DNA from: Rehmannia glutinosa
Taxonomy: Eukaryota; Streptophyta; Magnoliopsida; Lamiales; Orobanchaceae
Assembly (NCBI GenBank): GCA_016081115.2
Contig: JABTTQ020002181.1
Location: 279,932 to 343,931 of the forward strand
Length of the DNA stretch: 64,000 bases
Direction: 5' to 3'
The position numbers were made by a program, and so were the translations under genes. The first letter of the stretch is position 1, and each line of letters opens with the position of its first letter. The notes below the pieces were generated by a model, which saw nothing but the letters and a program-made list of their open reading frames with translations, was not told the origin of the DNA and did not search any database. This document shows positions 34,185 through 44,425 of the stretch, one piece after another.

Positions 34185-35621
34185 TTACCAATTACGCCAT
34201 TTCAAAGGGTTGTGTCGTCCCCATTGTTGATGATATCTTCCCCTTGAGAAGTCACTTTGTTGATGATGACTTCTTTGATTACTCCATTTCCAAGGTTTGT
34301 TGCCTTCCCATTGTTGAAAGTCTCTTCTTCTTTGAAAATTATCTTGTTGATGATATCTTTGCCATTTCCAAGGATTGTGTTCTTCCCATTTTTGATTATA
34401 TCTTCTTCTTGGAAATTGGCTTTGTTGAAAATACTTTCTCCTTCTTTGATCAATTGAAATGGTCATTTGATGTCTTCTTGGCGGTATAAATTTTCTTCGA
34501 TCATTATTTCGTCGAGTACCTAATATGATATTGTTTTGTGGTACCCTTATGTGTTTGGGTCCTTTGGGATTAGTCTTGAGACTTTTAGGTCTCCAACAAT
34601 AATTAGAGCTATTTCTAGCCCGACAAGTATTTACCGTATGACCCTTTTTACCGCAATAAAAACATGTAATAATTCTAGGAGCATAATGACCAACGTCTTA
34701 GAGACTTGATTCTTTTTCATGTGATTGACACCCCAGCTTATGATCAAGTTCTAGTTTCGAATTATCACAACAATCAACAATATTGATTATTCTATCGGTA
34801 CTCAAGTTGGATTTAGATAAATCATTTTTCAAGCAATTTATATCCTCAACAAGAGTACTATTTTCTTTCTCAAGGTTTCTAACCTTGTCAAGAGTGGTGG
34901 TGTGAGCACATGATAGTGATTCATAGGAAGTAAATAAACTATCCTTATCATATTTCAAAACAATGAATTCCTTTTTCAAATTTTTGTATTTAACAAGTAA
35001 GTTTTGGAATTCATCTTGTAGCTCATCATAATCATTTTGTAAATCACTATATTCATTATCATAGGAAGTAGAGGGTTTGGAACTTACCTCGTTTTCTTCT
35101 TCGATGCCTATGAGGCATTGTTCAACTTCTTCATCATGGGAGGTTGTAGAAGACTCATCCCATGTTGTTGGATTTGATGTTGTATCCATTTGTGAAGTAG
35201 ATGCTTTTGAGTTGCTCCTTTCATTTGCATACACTTCATAGATGGCTTCTAATTTTTGCCATACTTCATGTGCCGATCGAATACCTACAACATGATCAAA
35301 TTCCAAAGTAGTAAGTGAACAATACAAAATACTAAGAGCTTTACCATTTAAGGAGATGATTCTCTTCTCTTCATCATTGAGCTCTTTGAAGCCTTTAGAG
35401 GTGTGTGGTGTATTCTTCGTCGGAATGGATTCTCCATTGATAACGGTGTTCCAAATATCAAACCCGCAACCTTGTAAATAGCATTCCATTCTTTCTTTCC
35501 AAAATATAAAATTTTTGGAATCAAACCGAGGTGGCTTGGTGGTGGAGGTGCCGGAAAGATGAGCTTCGTTCAGAGCCAACGATCGTTTCTCTTCACTCGC
35601 GATGTGAAACGAGCTTGCCAA
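34185..35621 (-). pseudogene. Gag of family B with zinc knuckle and Trp-rich tail
   Basis: The ATG at 35621 opens a 307-residue frame (to 34698) with RFDSKNFIFWKERMECYL and a Lys/Glu-rich coiled-coil-like half (about residues 190-290). Between about residues 130 and 135 the usual middle gag domain is missing, so AIYE runs straight into a Ser/Thr-rich stretch. After a single TAA (34698-34700) the same frame continues into a complete CCHC zinc knuckle, CFYCGKKGHTVNTC (C-x2-C-x4-H-x4-C, about 34670-34629). A tail at 34466-34185 has three copies of a unit ending in NPWKW/KPWKW/NPLKW. It would have bound RNA in the particle. Confidence 0.8.
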
Positions 35622-35628
35622 AGAGTTT

Positions 35629-35640
35629 GGCTCGATACCA
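35629..35640 (-). promoter_or_regulatory. Primer binding site of family B
   Basis: The minus strand reads TGGTATCGAGCC, two bases from the 5' LTR. It resembles the initiator-Met site TGGTATCAGAGC with changes after position 7. Confidence 0.8.
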
Positions 35641-35642
35641 CT

Positions 35643-37138
35643 TGTAAGTCCAGCGGCTACGATAATCTAGAGGGGGTGAATAGATTATCTCCATCTTTTC
35701 GATTTTGCCCTTTTTCGAACCGAATGCTCAAAGACAATAATAAAGGTGTGGAATGTAAACAACACACGTCGATTTAAAGAGGTTCAACCCACCTAGGGCC
35801 TAATCCTCTACCACCCCAAAGATATCCAGGGATGGATTTCAAAAAGAAAAAGATTTTATTAATTTACCACAAATTAATACAAGACCAACTTACAACAACA
35901 CCTTGAAGAGCACCACACTCTTCTTCAACACCACCTTTGAGATTACCACAATCTCTTCTTGAAGATTACCACAATCTCCAACGGCACCTTGTGAAGATTA
36001 CCACAATCTTCAACCTTGAAGAATACCAAATTCTTCAACACCTCAACAAGAAGATTACCACAATCTTCTCACACCTAACACCTAGATCACCCAAGTGTGT
36101 TCTTACCACAAGAACACTCACAAGGATATCTTGTGTTGAATGATAACCCAAAAATTCAAGATTACAACTCGATAATGAATTATACAATTGAGTGCAAGTG
36201 TAATCAAGAATAGCCTAGACCTCAAGGATGTGAAAGTGAATAGCTAGGCAAATTACAACAAGAAATAAGACAATGTAAGAACAAGTGTATTCTTGAGTGT
36301 ATCTTGTTGTGTTGTAGTTTTCTCTCTTATAGTTGTGCTTCAAATCTTCCTCTATTTATAGGAGATGATTGATACTTGATAGGCTCCTCTTGGAATCTGA
36401 TATCTACAAAAAATTGCAACTAAAATCAAGATTATAGTGTTAGAAATCAATCCCACAATTTAAGGGAAGTTTGTCGTGCACAACGGTTAGAATTTTTTTG
36501 TCAAAGCATAGGGCGACGATTTGGCCGCATCGCGTAAATAGAAGTTTGAAACATATCGCAAACAAATTAAGACAGGCAACCGGTCGAAGTGCACCTCGAC
36601 CGGTCGAAGGCTAGGGCGACCGGTTGACCGACCAAAACCGAAAGAACAAAGTTTCGTTTTGATGTTTTGTTCCTGTGTATTTGCCTCTTTGGTCGGCCGA
36701 TTCGCCGATCGCCTAAATGCAATGTTGTCCGATTTTTTACGAATATAAACCTCAAGAAATACTCCGAAAAAATCGTAAAAACATTTTAAACCGATCGGGA
36801 GTATTTAGGACAACATTAGAAATATAGTTTTGAAGAAATAAAACATTTACACAAAAAGTGTTGTCCGATATAAATTCCAATAAATACTCCGAAAAATAGT
36901 AGATACATTTTAGATCAATTGGGAGTATTAGGACAACATAGTTTCAATGTAAAAACCCATTGACTTAAAAACATTAAATGTGTTGTCCAATTTTATATCG
37001 AAAATAAACTTGAGGAAATACTCCGAAAAATATTAAAACCATTTTAAATCATTTAGGAGTATTTGGACAACCTTTAAAAACATTGTTTTGGTGTAAAATC
37101 AAAATCATCAAAATCATGATAAAACCATTTATCAAACA
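35643..37138 (-). repeat. 5' LTR of the family B element
   Basis: The 1496-bp partner of 29357-30853, with the same order of GATTACCACAATC words, ACCGGT palindromes (36575-36625) and three inverted-repeat modules (36724-37072). The few differences are single bases and short indels. Confidence 0.93.
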
Positions 37139-38089
37139 AAAAATTCTAGTTAATCTTGTGTTGATGAAGTATACCATAAAATGGAAGGGAAAGCTTTACT
37201 TTTTAGCAAACTACATAAAGGATAGTACATTGAAGTGTAAAGGTGCTTTGGCTAAAGTAGAAGCACCCAATAAAATAAAATTTAATATTCATGATATGAA
37301 TGATGGTATGATCATTAAATTAAGAAATGTTGTAAAAAGTGTCTTTCCTTGCAAAGGAAAGAGGTAAGTCTAGACATTTTCATCGATGACATAATACCAT
37401 TAGACAAATTAATCTTGATTGGGGTTATTTCGTTTGACTATGTGAAGTCAAAGGAAAACCTAGCGGATCTGCTGTCAAAAAGGAATAAATCGAGATCAAT
37501 TATACAAGGTGTTAAGGGGAATGAGTTTAAAATCCACAAAATAAGAATGTTCATAGTGATAATCCAACCATGTGAATTGGAGATCACAAGACATTGGTTC
37601 AATGGGATAACTAAGTTATGAATGTTCAGCTGAACACTTGGAAATTATTTCAGCTCATTCCCAGAACGTCCAAGTGAAAAACCTACCGAATGTGGTGAGG
37701 TTATGTTTATCTTTTAATGATTCCTATACCAAAAACATGGAGTATGGCAGGATACTCTTTATAGGAGATCACATATGTAAGTGAGAAGTATTGGCTGTTT
37801 TTTTACTTGTAACACTTATGAATCTAAGATATGGTACAGGACCGAAATGGATACAACGTGAGAACAAAACGTGTTAGAATTGTTATTGTGTAAGTACTGT
37901 TGTCTTGGTTTACATAAACGGCTGAATAGTTCAAGACATCGTGTCACTAAGCTGACTAGTAAACCGTTAGTACTTTACTAAAGAAGATTTAAAGCCACTA
38001 GCTACTTATCCTGATGCAATAATGGTTCGTTAGAACTTTAAAATGAGTTTGCATACATGCATGCATTAATGTTCATTCATGTGGGGGAT
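37139..38089 (+). pseudogene. Right interior of family A copy 2, with RNase H tail
   Basis: Continues family A copy 2 after the insert. The RNase H end VISFDYVKSKENLADLLSK begins at 37424, then frameshifts near 37478. 37560-38089 is 3' untranslated sequence matching 20630-21175 and ending in GTGGGGGAT, the likely plus-strand primer. Confidence 0.8.
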
Positions 38090-39212
38090 TGTTGGAAATT
38101 GGTTTTATAAAATGAGTTTTGACCCGATTTTAACCAACTATTTAAGTGGGATCATTTATTAGTTTCAGAAATAATGATATAATCGTAATCTACACCTCGA
38201 GTAGATGAAATTACCATTTCCAATTTTTTTAAAATCAATGTCGGGTGAATGAGAAATGAATGCATAAAGTCAGTCACTTAAATGTCTTTTATATAAGGAA
38301 TATAAAAGGGTAGGAGTATGGAAAGTCATATCCCACATACGAAACATATTAAATGTCTAACTAGTTTATATAGAGATTCACTACTAATAAGGAGTAATCA
38401 TGTGGAGCTCCTTATATTACACCCTAGTGAACCAAGTCAATTTCGACTAGCCTATGGCTAGCTCAAATAGCACCAAGGACAGTGCAGAGCACTGTCTGAG
38501 CCCGAGCCCGAGCCCGAGCCCGCCCCATCGCACATAGTCGTATTGGGCGCTTTAGAGGCACACTTTGCACTACGCATCGCCGTGAGGAGTTTGAGGAGCC
38601 TTAAAGTTTTGGAAAATCGAACCAGCGTTTGGCCTAATGGCCGGTGACGTGGCAGGGCAACCTAGGTGGCAGTGACTTGGCAAGAGTCGTCCGGATGGCG
38701 ACACGTGTACACGACTTAACACACATGTTCGTTGATAGGGCACCATGACTAGACACATATGTTCAGTGTGCATGGGTGCATGCTAAGGGTTGTGTTCCTT
38801 CGGTTGGATGCAATCTAGACCATTAGATCGCGACTGTTGATCATAGGGCACGATGTGACAGTCCTGATCAATCTGGACCAAGGGATTTTTATAAAAACAA
38901 GACCCCGAAACTCAGTTTAAACATCCCAAATATATCAAAATTTGCATCTTTAAGCATATTGTTTCTGTCTATCTTTTCTGCATTTTTGAAAGTTCTGAAA
39001 CACTATTAAGTTCGCTGTAAGTTCGACTTTTGCAAGTGCTGCTAAGTCGAACTTCAAAGTCGTTGTATCTTAGAGACGATTATCGAAACCGTTAGTACTT
39101 TTGTACGAGACAATTTCGTCTTGCGGATAGAGAATCTAATTCTCATCTCGACTTATAATTTTGTCCGGTTATTCTGTTCATTTTTCTGGAAAACCAAACA
39201 CCGCAAACAACA
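38090..39212 (+). repeat. 3' LTR of family A copy 2
   Basis: The 1123-bp LTR has a TATA-like TTTTTATAAAAACAAGACC at 38884, a perfect 11-bp hairpin AAGTTCGACTT/AAGTCGAACTT (39019-39029 and 39044-39054) around a TGCAAGTGCTGC loop, and the intact leader-complementary word at 39112-39125. 38500-38525 is a short GAGCCC repeat. Confidence 0.92.
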
Positions 39213-39281
39213 GGGTGTATATATGTCGAAAAATGTATTTAGTTTTAGTAAACTAAATAATGAAAGAACATATATAATTAG

Positions 39282-39464
39282 ACAAAAACTTGTGTTAGAC
39301 CATCTTACGGATCCAAATTGGTGAGACAAGGTCTCATAACAAAATTCAAAATACACGTGCACCTCTCTCTCTATATACACATGCAGTTACTGGCACCCTC
39401 TCTTTCTGCTCTCCTCTCTCTATGTGGTCCCCCTTCTCTCTTTCTCTTTATTCTATATATACGG

Positions 39465-39530
<66 letters not shown>

Positions 39531-40400
39531 AGACACACACACGGTCCCCTCCTCCCTCTCTATATACTCATGTGGTCCCCTCCTCTCTCTCTTTCTCCTC
39601 ACATCCCACACATGTTCCCCCTCTACCTCCTCACATAAGAAAATACCCAAAGAAATACTTTAAAAAACACATATTTTTCATAGTAGAATTGGTATTTTTT
39701 AATATAAAATGATAGTTCTTTTAATAATAAGTGATATTTGTTTTAATAAGAAGTGCTACTTTTTAAATAAGAAGTGATATTTTTTTAATAAAAATTGATA
39801 TTTTTTTTTAAGGCAAAGTGATATTCGTTTTACTAAGAAATGATATTTTTTTAATAGAAAGTGATTTATTTTTTAAGTTAAAGTAATATTTATTTTAATA
39901 AGAAGTGATGTTTTATTTTAATAAAAAGTGTTTTTTAAAATAGAAAGCTACTTTTTTTTATAATAAGTGACATTTGTTCTATAAGAAGTGATATTGTTTT
40001 AATTAAAAAAGATAATTTTTTTTTATAAGAAGCGATACTCTATTTTAATAAAAAATAATATTTTTCGAGTCTAATGTGATACTATTTTTCATTTGAAGTG
40101 ATACATTTTTCATACAAGAAATATTTTTCATAAGAAATGATACTTTATTTTGTTTATCTTTATTTTTCATGCGTATAGAGAGAGAAACATGAGGAGAGAG
40201 AGAAATGGGGCTAGGACGTGAGGAGAGAGATGAGACCATAAGAAGAGTGAGATGTAAGGTGAGAGAGGAGATCATGGGAGAAGTAGACATAAGAAGAGAG
40301 AAAGAGAGAAAGACGGAGTGGACCAATAAGAGAAGAGAAAGAGAGAAGGAGAGAGACCCGTCCATGAGACGAATTTTAACAAGTTACTCTTGTGTAAATT
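39282..40400 (+). mobile_element. Non-autonomous repeat with GAGACG-type ends and GA-rich body
   Basis: It begins ACAAAAACTTGTGTTAGACC and closes with CGTCCATGAGACGAATTTTAAC and TTACTCTTGTG near 40397. The body is a TC microsatellite (39472-39528, about 57 bases), a long run of degenerate units of about 27 bp built on AATAAGAAGTGATATTTTTT (39700-40130), and a GAGAGA-rich tract (40175-40355). The ends match a widespread plant repeat (recall). Ends are approximate and no target duplication was confirmed. Confidence 0.5.
39472..39528 (+). repeat. (TC)n microsatellite
   Basis: An almost pure TC run of about 28 units, inside the repeat at 39282-40400. It is likely length-variable. Confidence 0.95.
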
Positions 40401-41289
40401 AAAAGCATAATGCCGCCCTAGTTATTGAGGGGTATATCTTCACAAATCTTTTTTGATTTCTTGTGATTAATTAGGACCAAAAAGTTGTGTCAACTAAGGG
40501 TGATGAGGACATTTATAAATTATATGATATGAGTCCAAACAAGATCATACTTTTCAGGTTTTATCAGGTAAAAGATCTTACTTTTTAGACTTTATGTAAC
40601 ACCTTTTTACACAATTATTTGCAAATCAATATAAGATTCAATAAAAAGGTAATATTAATATATACATAAGCAAAAGGTCCCCACCCCCAAATTATAACAT
40701 GCAAAATGGTTACACGATAGCTATCTTGCACGATTCAAAATCTTTTACAACACATAAATACGTCACAACATGATAATCACGTTCATTGGTATTTGAAATA
40801 TCTTTTCAAATCGTTATAACATTTTACTTTTAAAGAGTCTAACATAATAAACATGTTTAAAAAAAACTAGCACAATAGCAAGATATATGCCATAGAAAAT
40901 TTGTAATTGTAACAATGTTGTATGATGACATCAATTTCCTCCAATTAAAGCTTTGTTCAGTATATATATTTTTTGAATTGAATTTATTAATGTTATAATA
41001 ATCGGCCTTAGCAGCCGCTTATAAGACACTAGCCATCCTTAGACCGCTGCGATTTTATCCAAATCAGTGAAAAAATCGTCTCGACCAAAAATTGGGCCTA
41101 GGCGCCTCTCTACGTGGCCAAAAATCGGCCAAAACTAGAAAAAAGAAATACTAGTTTTCTTGGGCGCTCATCTAGATGGCCTAGACATTCTTGGCGTTTG
41201 ACACTTAGGCGGCCGCCCGATTAGGGTCTAATGATTTATGCAACATTCAAATTTATTATGAATTTATATTCACATATAGTTGTTACAAC
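40401..41289. other. Spacer with a GC-rich repeat fragment, no gene
   Basis: 40401-40985 is AT-rich with no signal. 40990-41225 is GC-rich with words such as GGGCCTAGGCGCC and TTAGGCGGCCGCC, recalling a plant repeat built on TAGGCGGC; no ends were found. Confidence 0.35.
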
Positions 41290-41819
41290 TAGGGCTGCAA
41301 ATGAACCAAGTCGCTCGTGAGCTATTCGGAGTTCGATTCGATAAAAGCTCATTCGAGTTCATTTAATGAGGCTCGTTAAAATAAACGAACCAAACTCAAA
41401 CTTAGAGATATTCGGTTCGTTAGCTCGTGAACAGGCTCCTTAGTAAGCTCGTGAATAGGCTCGATAGTAAGTTCGTATAAATTAAACTAATAATTTGATT
41501 TTAATTTTAATTTTTTATATTTTTACTTAAGATAATAGAAAAATATTTCAATAAACTTATTTTTTTGAATAAAATTATAAGTTTTAATAAATATATTATG
41601 AATTTTAAATATAAATAATTTTATTTTTTTGTAATAAATTGAAGAATAATTTAATTTTTAATTAATATTTACTAAGCTCGTTTAGGCTCGATTAAGCTCG
41701 AAAAAGTTCGTGAGCCATCGATATGTTCGATAAATTCAGGCTCGAGTTCGACTCGATAATAAACGAGCTAAACTCAAACACTTAAAAACTCGGCTCGATT
41801 CGGTTCGATTGCAGCCCTA
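41290..41819. mobile_element. hAT-type MITE, copy 1
   Basis: The ends TAGGGCTGCAA and TTGCAGCCCTA are perfect inverted repeats. An exact 8-bp duplication GTTACAAC lies at 41282-41289 and 41820-41827, the duplication size of hAT elements. The 530-bp body is made of GCTCG/CGAGC-rich arms around an AT-rich centre, with no transposase. A second copy is at 53855-54956. Confidence 0.93.
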
Positions 41820-41978
41820 GTTACAACTCTCTGCCATCTTTTTCACTCTACCAAGATATTATTTATTTTATTGACTCTCCATTTTCCAAATCTGGGTCTA
41901 ATAAAAAAGTTATCACATTGAATAAATTTTAGACCCCTCACATGCTCTCTCCCATTTTAATTTGAAGAGCTCAACAAA

Positions 41979-42319
41979 GGGAGTGTTTGCAAAAACTTCT
42001 GCTTTTAGAAGAAGTGATTTATTATAGCAAAAGTAGAAGTAGTTGAAAATCAGAAGTTGGTAGTGTTTAAAAATAAAATCAAAAGTTGAGAATGAGAAGT
42101 TGGGAGTGTTTGATAAAAAAGTAGTAGAAGTGCTTATTTATTTGTAAAATTAAAACTTGAAGCAGACGCAGAATCTAAAGCACCTTTCTCCTTGCTTTTA
42201 GATTCTGATTAAATGAAGTAGAATCAAAAGCAGAAGTTGTTACTTGCGAACACTAAAAACTGCTTTTTTTAAGCAAAAAAAAACAAAAAGACTTATTTTA
42301 AGTGTTTGCAAACACTCCC
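41979..42319. mobile_element. MITE with GGGAGTGTTTGCAAA ends
   Basis: The inverted ends GGGAGTGTTTGCAAA (41979) and TTTGCAAACACTCCC (to 42319) bound 341 bp. A direct repeat CAAAG overlaps the borders, so the duplication size is uncertain. No coding capacity. Confidence 0.75.
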
Positions 42320-42466
42320 AAAGTCACCTGACTTTTCCTCTTTGCACTTTGACTTGGATTGCACATTCCCCCAAATTACCAACCACTCCTAAGTCAAGTG
42401 CTTACCTCATTGACTAGTCTTCCAATATTGCCCCCATTGACAACTATTTTTGAAGCTTTCCACTCG

Positions 42467-42500
<34 letters not shown>

Positions 42501-42502
<2 letters not shown>

Positions 42503-43523
42503 ATTTGGTTCAAATGAGACCACCCTCCCTAGGTGAGACAGTGTGGACTCATCTTACCCATTGATCTTAAAAAATGAAGGGATGTGATTAATTCGAGTTT
42601 TTTAATTATTTCTTAATTTTTCGATTTTAAGGGTAAGATTGTAATTTTGTAATTCAAATTAGTGGTCCCAATGGATTTTATGGGTAAAAATTGACAACGC
42701 CGAATTTTGTGGCGGATTTTAAGGAACTCGTTATCTTTCCAAATATTTTTATTTTACAAAGATAGTTAGGATTCTTCTTTGCATAATTAGACATCAAATA
42801 ATGCATATTTAGTTATTTTGTTGGCAAGCTTTGTTTTACGAAAACAAGACATAATTGAATATAACATCTGCATATGTAGTTATACTACACTCGCATAAAT
42901 AGGTTCAATATAATGTATATTTAGTTATGAAAATGGGATATTGCTTTTGGAAATTATAAAAATGGGATGTTACATAATGTACTGCATATTTAGTTATTCC
43001 ACAATGCATAGATAGTTTCTAGATAATACATAGTTAGTTGATTTTGTTGCATAGTTTATGACGTCTTGCATAGTTGGATATCTTTGTACTACATATTAGT
43101 TGTTTTCGCCGCATAGATAGTTTTCGGATAATGCATATTTAGTTGAGTTTTGTTGCATATTTAGTTTTCGAACTCAATGTTCGTTATTTCTCTGTAATAT
43201 TGCACCGATTTTCCTTGTTTTTTTTCTGTAATTTTCGAGTTCTTGACAATTTTCTTTATTTGCGTTAATGGAGGAAAGAGAGAGAGAGAGAGAGGAGACG
43301 TGAGATTGGGAAAATTGGGAGATGTATGAGAGAGAAACTGATTTGATTCCATTTTTGTAACTAACTTGTTATGTTATATTACCCTACTACCCTTATATTG
43401 ATTAAATTAAAATTTTAATATATTTTTTTATCTATTAAATCATACCCATTGATTAATAGTGGGGGATGGTTGAGATTAGTCCATTGTGTCTCACCTAGAG
43501 ACATGGTCTCACTTGATCCTCCC
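42501..43523. mobile_element. Micron-like element inserted in a TA microsatellite
   Basis: Imperfect inverted ends of about 60 bases (left GGATTTGGTTCAAATGAGAC, right arm reading GGGAGGATCAAGTGAGACC on the other strand, both followed by CTAGGTGAGACA) bound 1023 bp. A 30-base TA run lies immediately left (42471-42500) and about 24 bases of TA right (43524-43547). The interior has repeated TGCATATTTAGTT words (42790-43165) and a GAGAGA tract (43276-43295). Insertion into TA microsatellites is the habit of Micron elements described in rice (recall). Confidence 0.75.
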
Positions 43524-43547
43524 TATATATATATATATATATATATT

Positions 43548-44425
43548 AATTTGATACTATATTTATTTTATTTATTTTTTTACTTGAGAATATATATGTA
43601 GCTGAACTGGCATTCGGATTTCTTGGTTGAGATCTTAGTCGTCTTTTTCAATGACAAGTTTTGTATTAGTTGTCATGATTAATTACATAATTATCATAAA
43701 AGATTATCCTCGAGATACGGCCCTAAAAAAGATCATCAGAAATGTACTACTTATTATGAGGTTCAGGAGTTTAGACTAAAATCTCCAAGCCATGTGCTCA
43801 TATATTTGTCTAACCTACTTAGTAATCTTCGTTTATTCATACAAGTCTCGATTTGCAGGCTTTATTGATTAAAAGAATATCCCTAAATGTGTAGTTGATC
43901 AAGATGTTTTTGGACCTTATAGAGTAGCATTAATAAACTCATATTATTTGCCACTAATTTTGAGTCAAGCAATGACAAGTCCATTAATAACTCTAATTCG
44001 GCAATTAATATTTGTTGTATGTAGCTTGTAATTTTAGGTGTATGTAGCACACTGATAAAATAGAAAATTATTGTGTGATTTATATTGAAGAGTCTGCGTA
44101 TCGATTCAATTTGATTTGGATTTCGAAGGCAAGTGAAGGGAAAATGCCAAAATCATTCAAAATTTGGTTGTAGAATTGGGGACTTACGAGCCCTCAGGGA
44201 TGAGGTTAATATTTTTATAGAATTGAGGACTTGCGCAGATGCCCATGCGATTTAATTAATTAGCCATACAATTAATACTTATTTTTCGGAATTTATAATA
44301 TAGTAGACACCTTCAAAAGATGTGTGAATTAAATTCATCCATTGTGGAAGGGTGTGATTATAATTGCTATTATTATTTTCAGACGTTACCCTTCCACACC
44401 AATGTGAAAAAATGTTAACTGTTTG
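43548..44425. other. AT-rich spacer, no gene seen
   Basis: No convincing frame, repeat end or RNA gene. Confidence 0.4.

Larger units (their letters stand above)
29357..37138 (-). mobile_element. copia family B element, complete ends, defective coding
   Basis: Two LTRs of 1497 and 1496 bp (29357-30853 and 35643-37138) are nearly identical by eye. On the minus strand there are a primer site at 35640-35629, gag with a zinc knuckle, RT remnants and a purine tract beside the 3' LTR (30868-30854). The flanks are AAAAA on both sides, consistent with but not proof of a 5-bp duplication. Gag lineage and RT words point to a Sirevirus-like copia. Coding is heavily deleted although the LTRs are young, so it was probably copied by another element's enzymes. 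It sits inside family A copy 2. Confidence 0.92.
27345..39212 (+). mobile_element. Non-autonomous copia family A element, copy 2, split by family B
   Basis: LTRs at 27345-28379 and 38090-39212 share TGTTGGAAATTGG starts and CAAACAACA ends. The element is flanked by a perfect duplication GGGTG (27340-27344 and 39213-39217). Its own interior (28380-29356 plus 37139-38089) holds gag, the conserved non-coding block and the RNase H tail, exactly the reduced set of copy 1. The family B element at 29357-37138 inserted into it. The LTRs differ by several percent with indels, so the outer element is older than the inner. Confidence 0.92.

Noticed and set aside
39318..39712. Several frames rich in Ser-Leu repeats, and an Arg-Glu repeat on the minus strand
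   Set aside because: Produced by the TC microsatellite read in each register.
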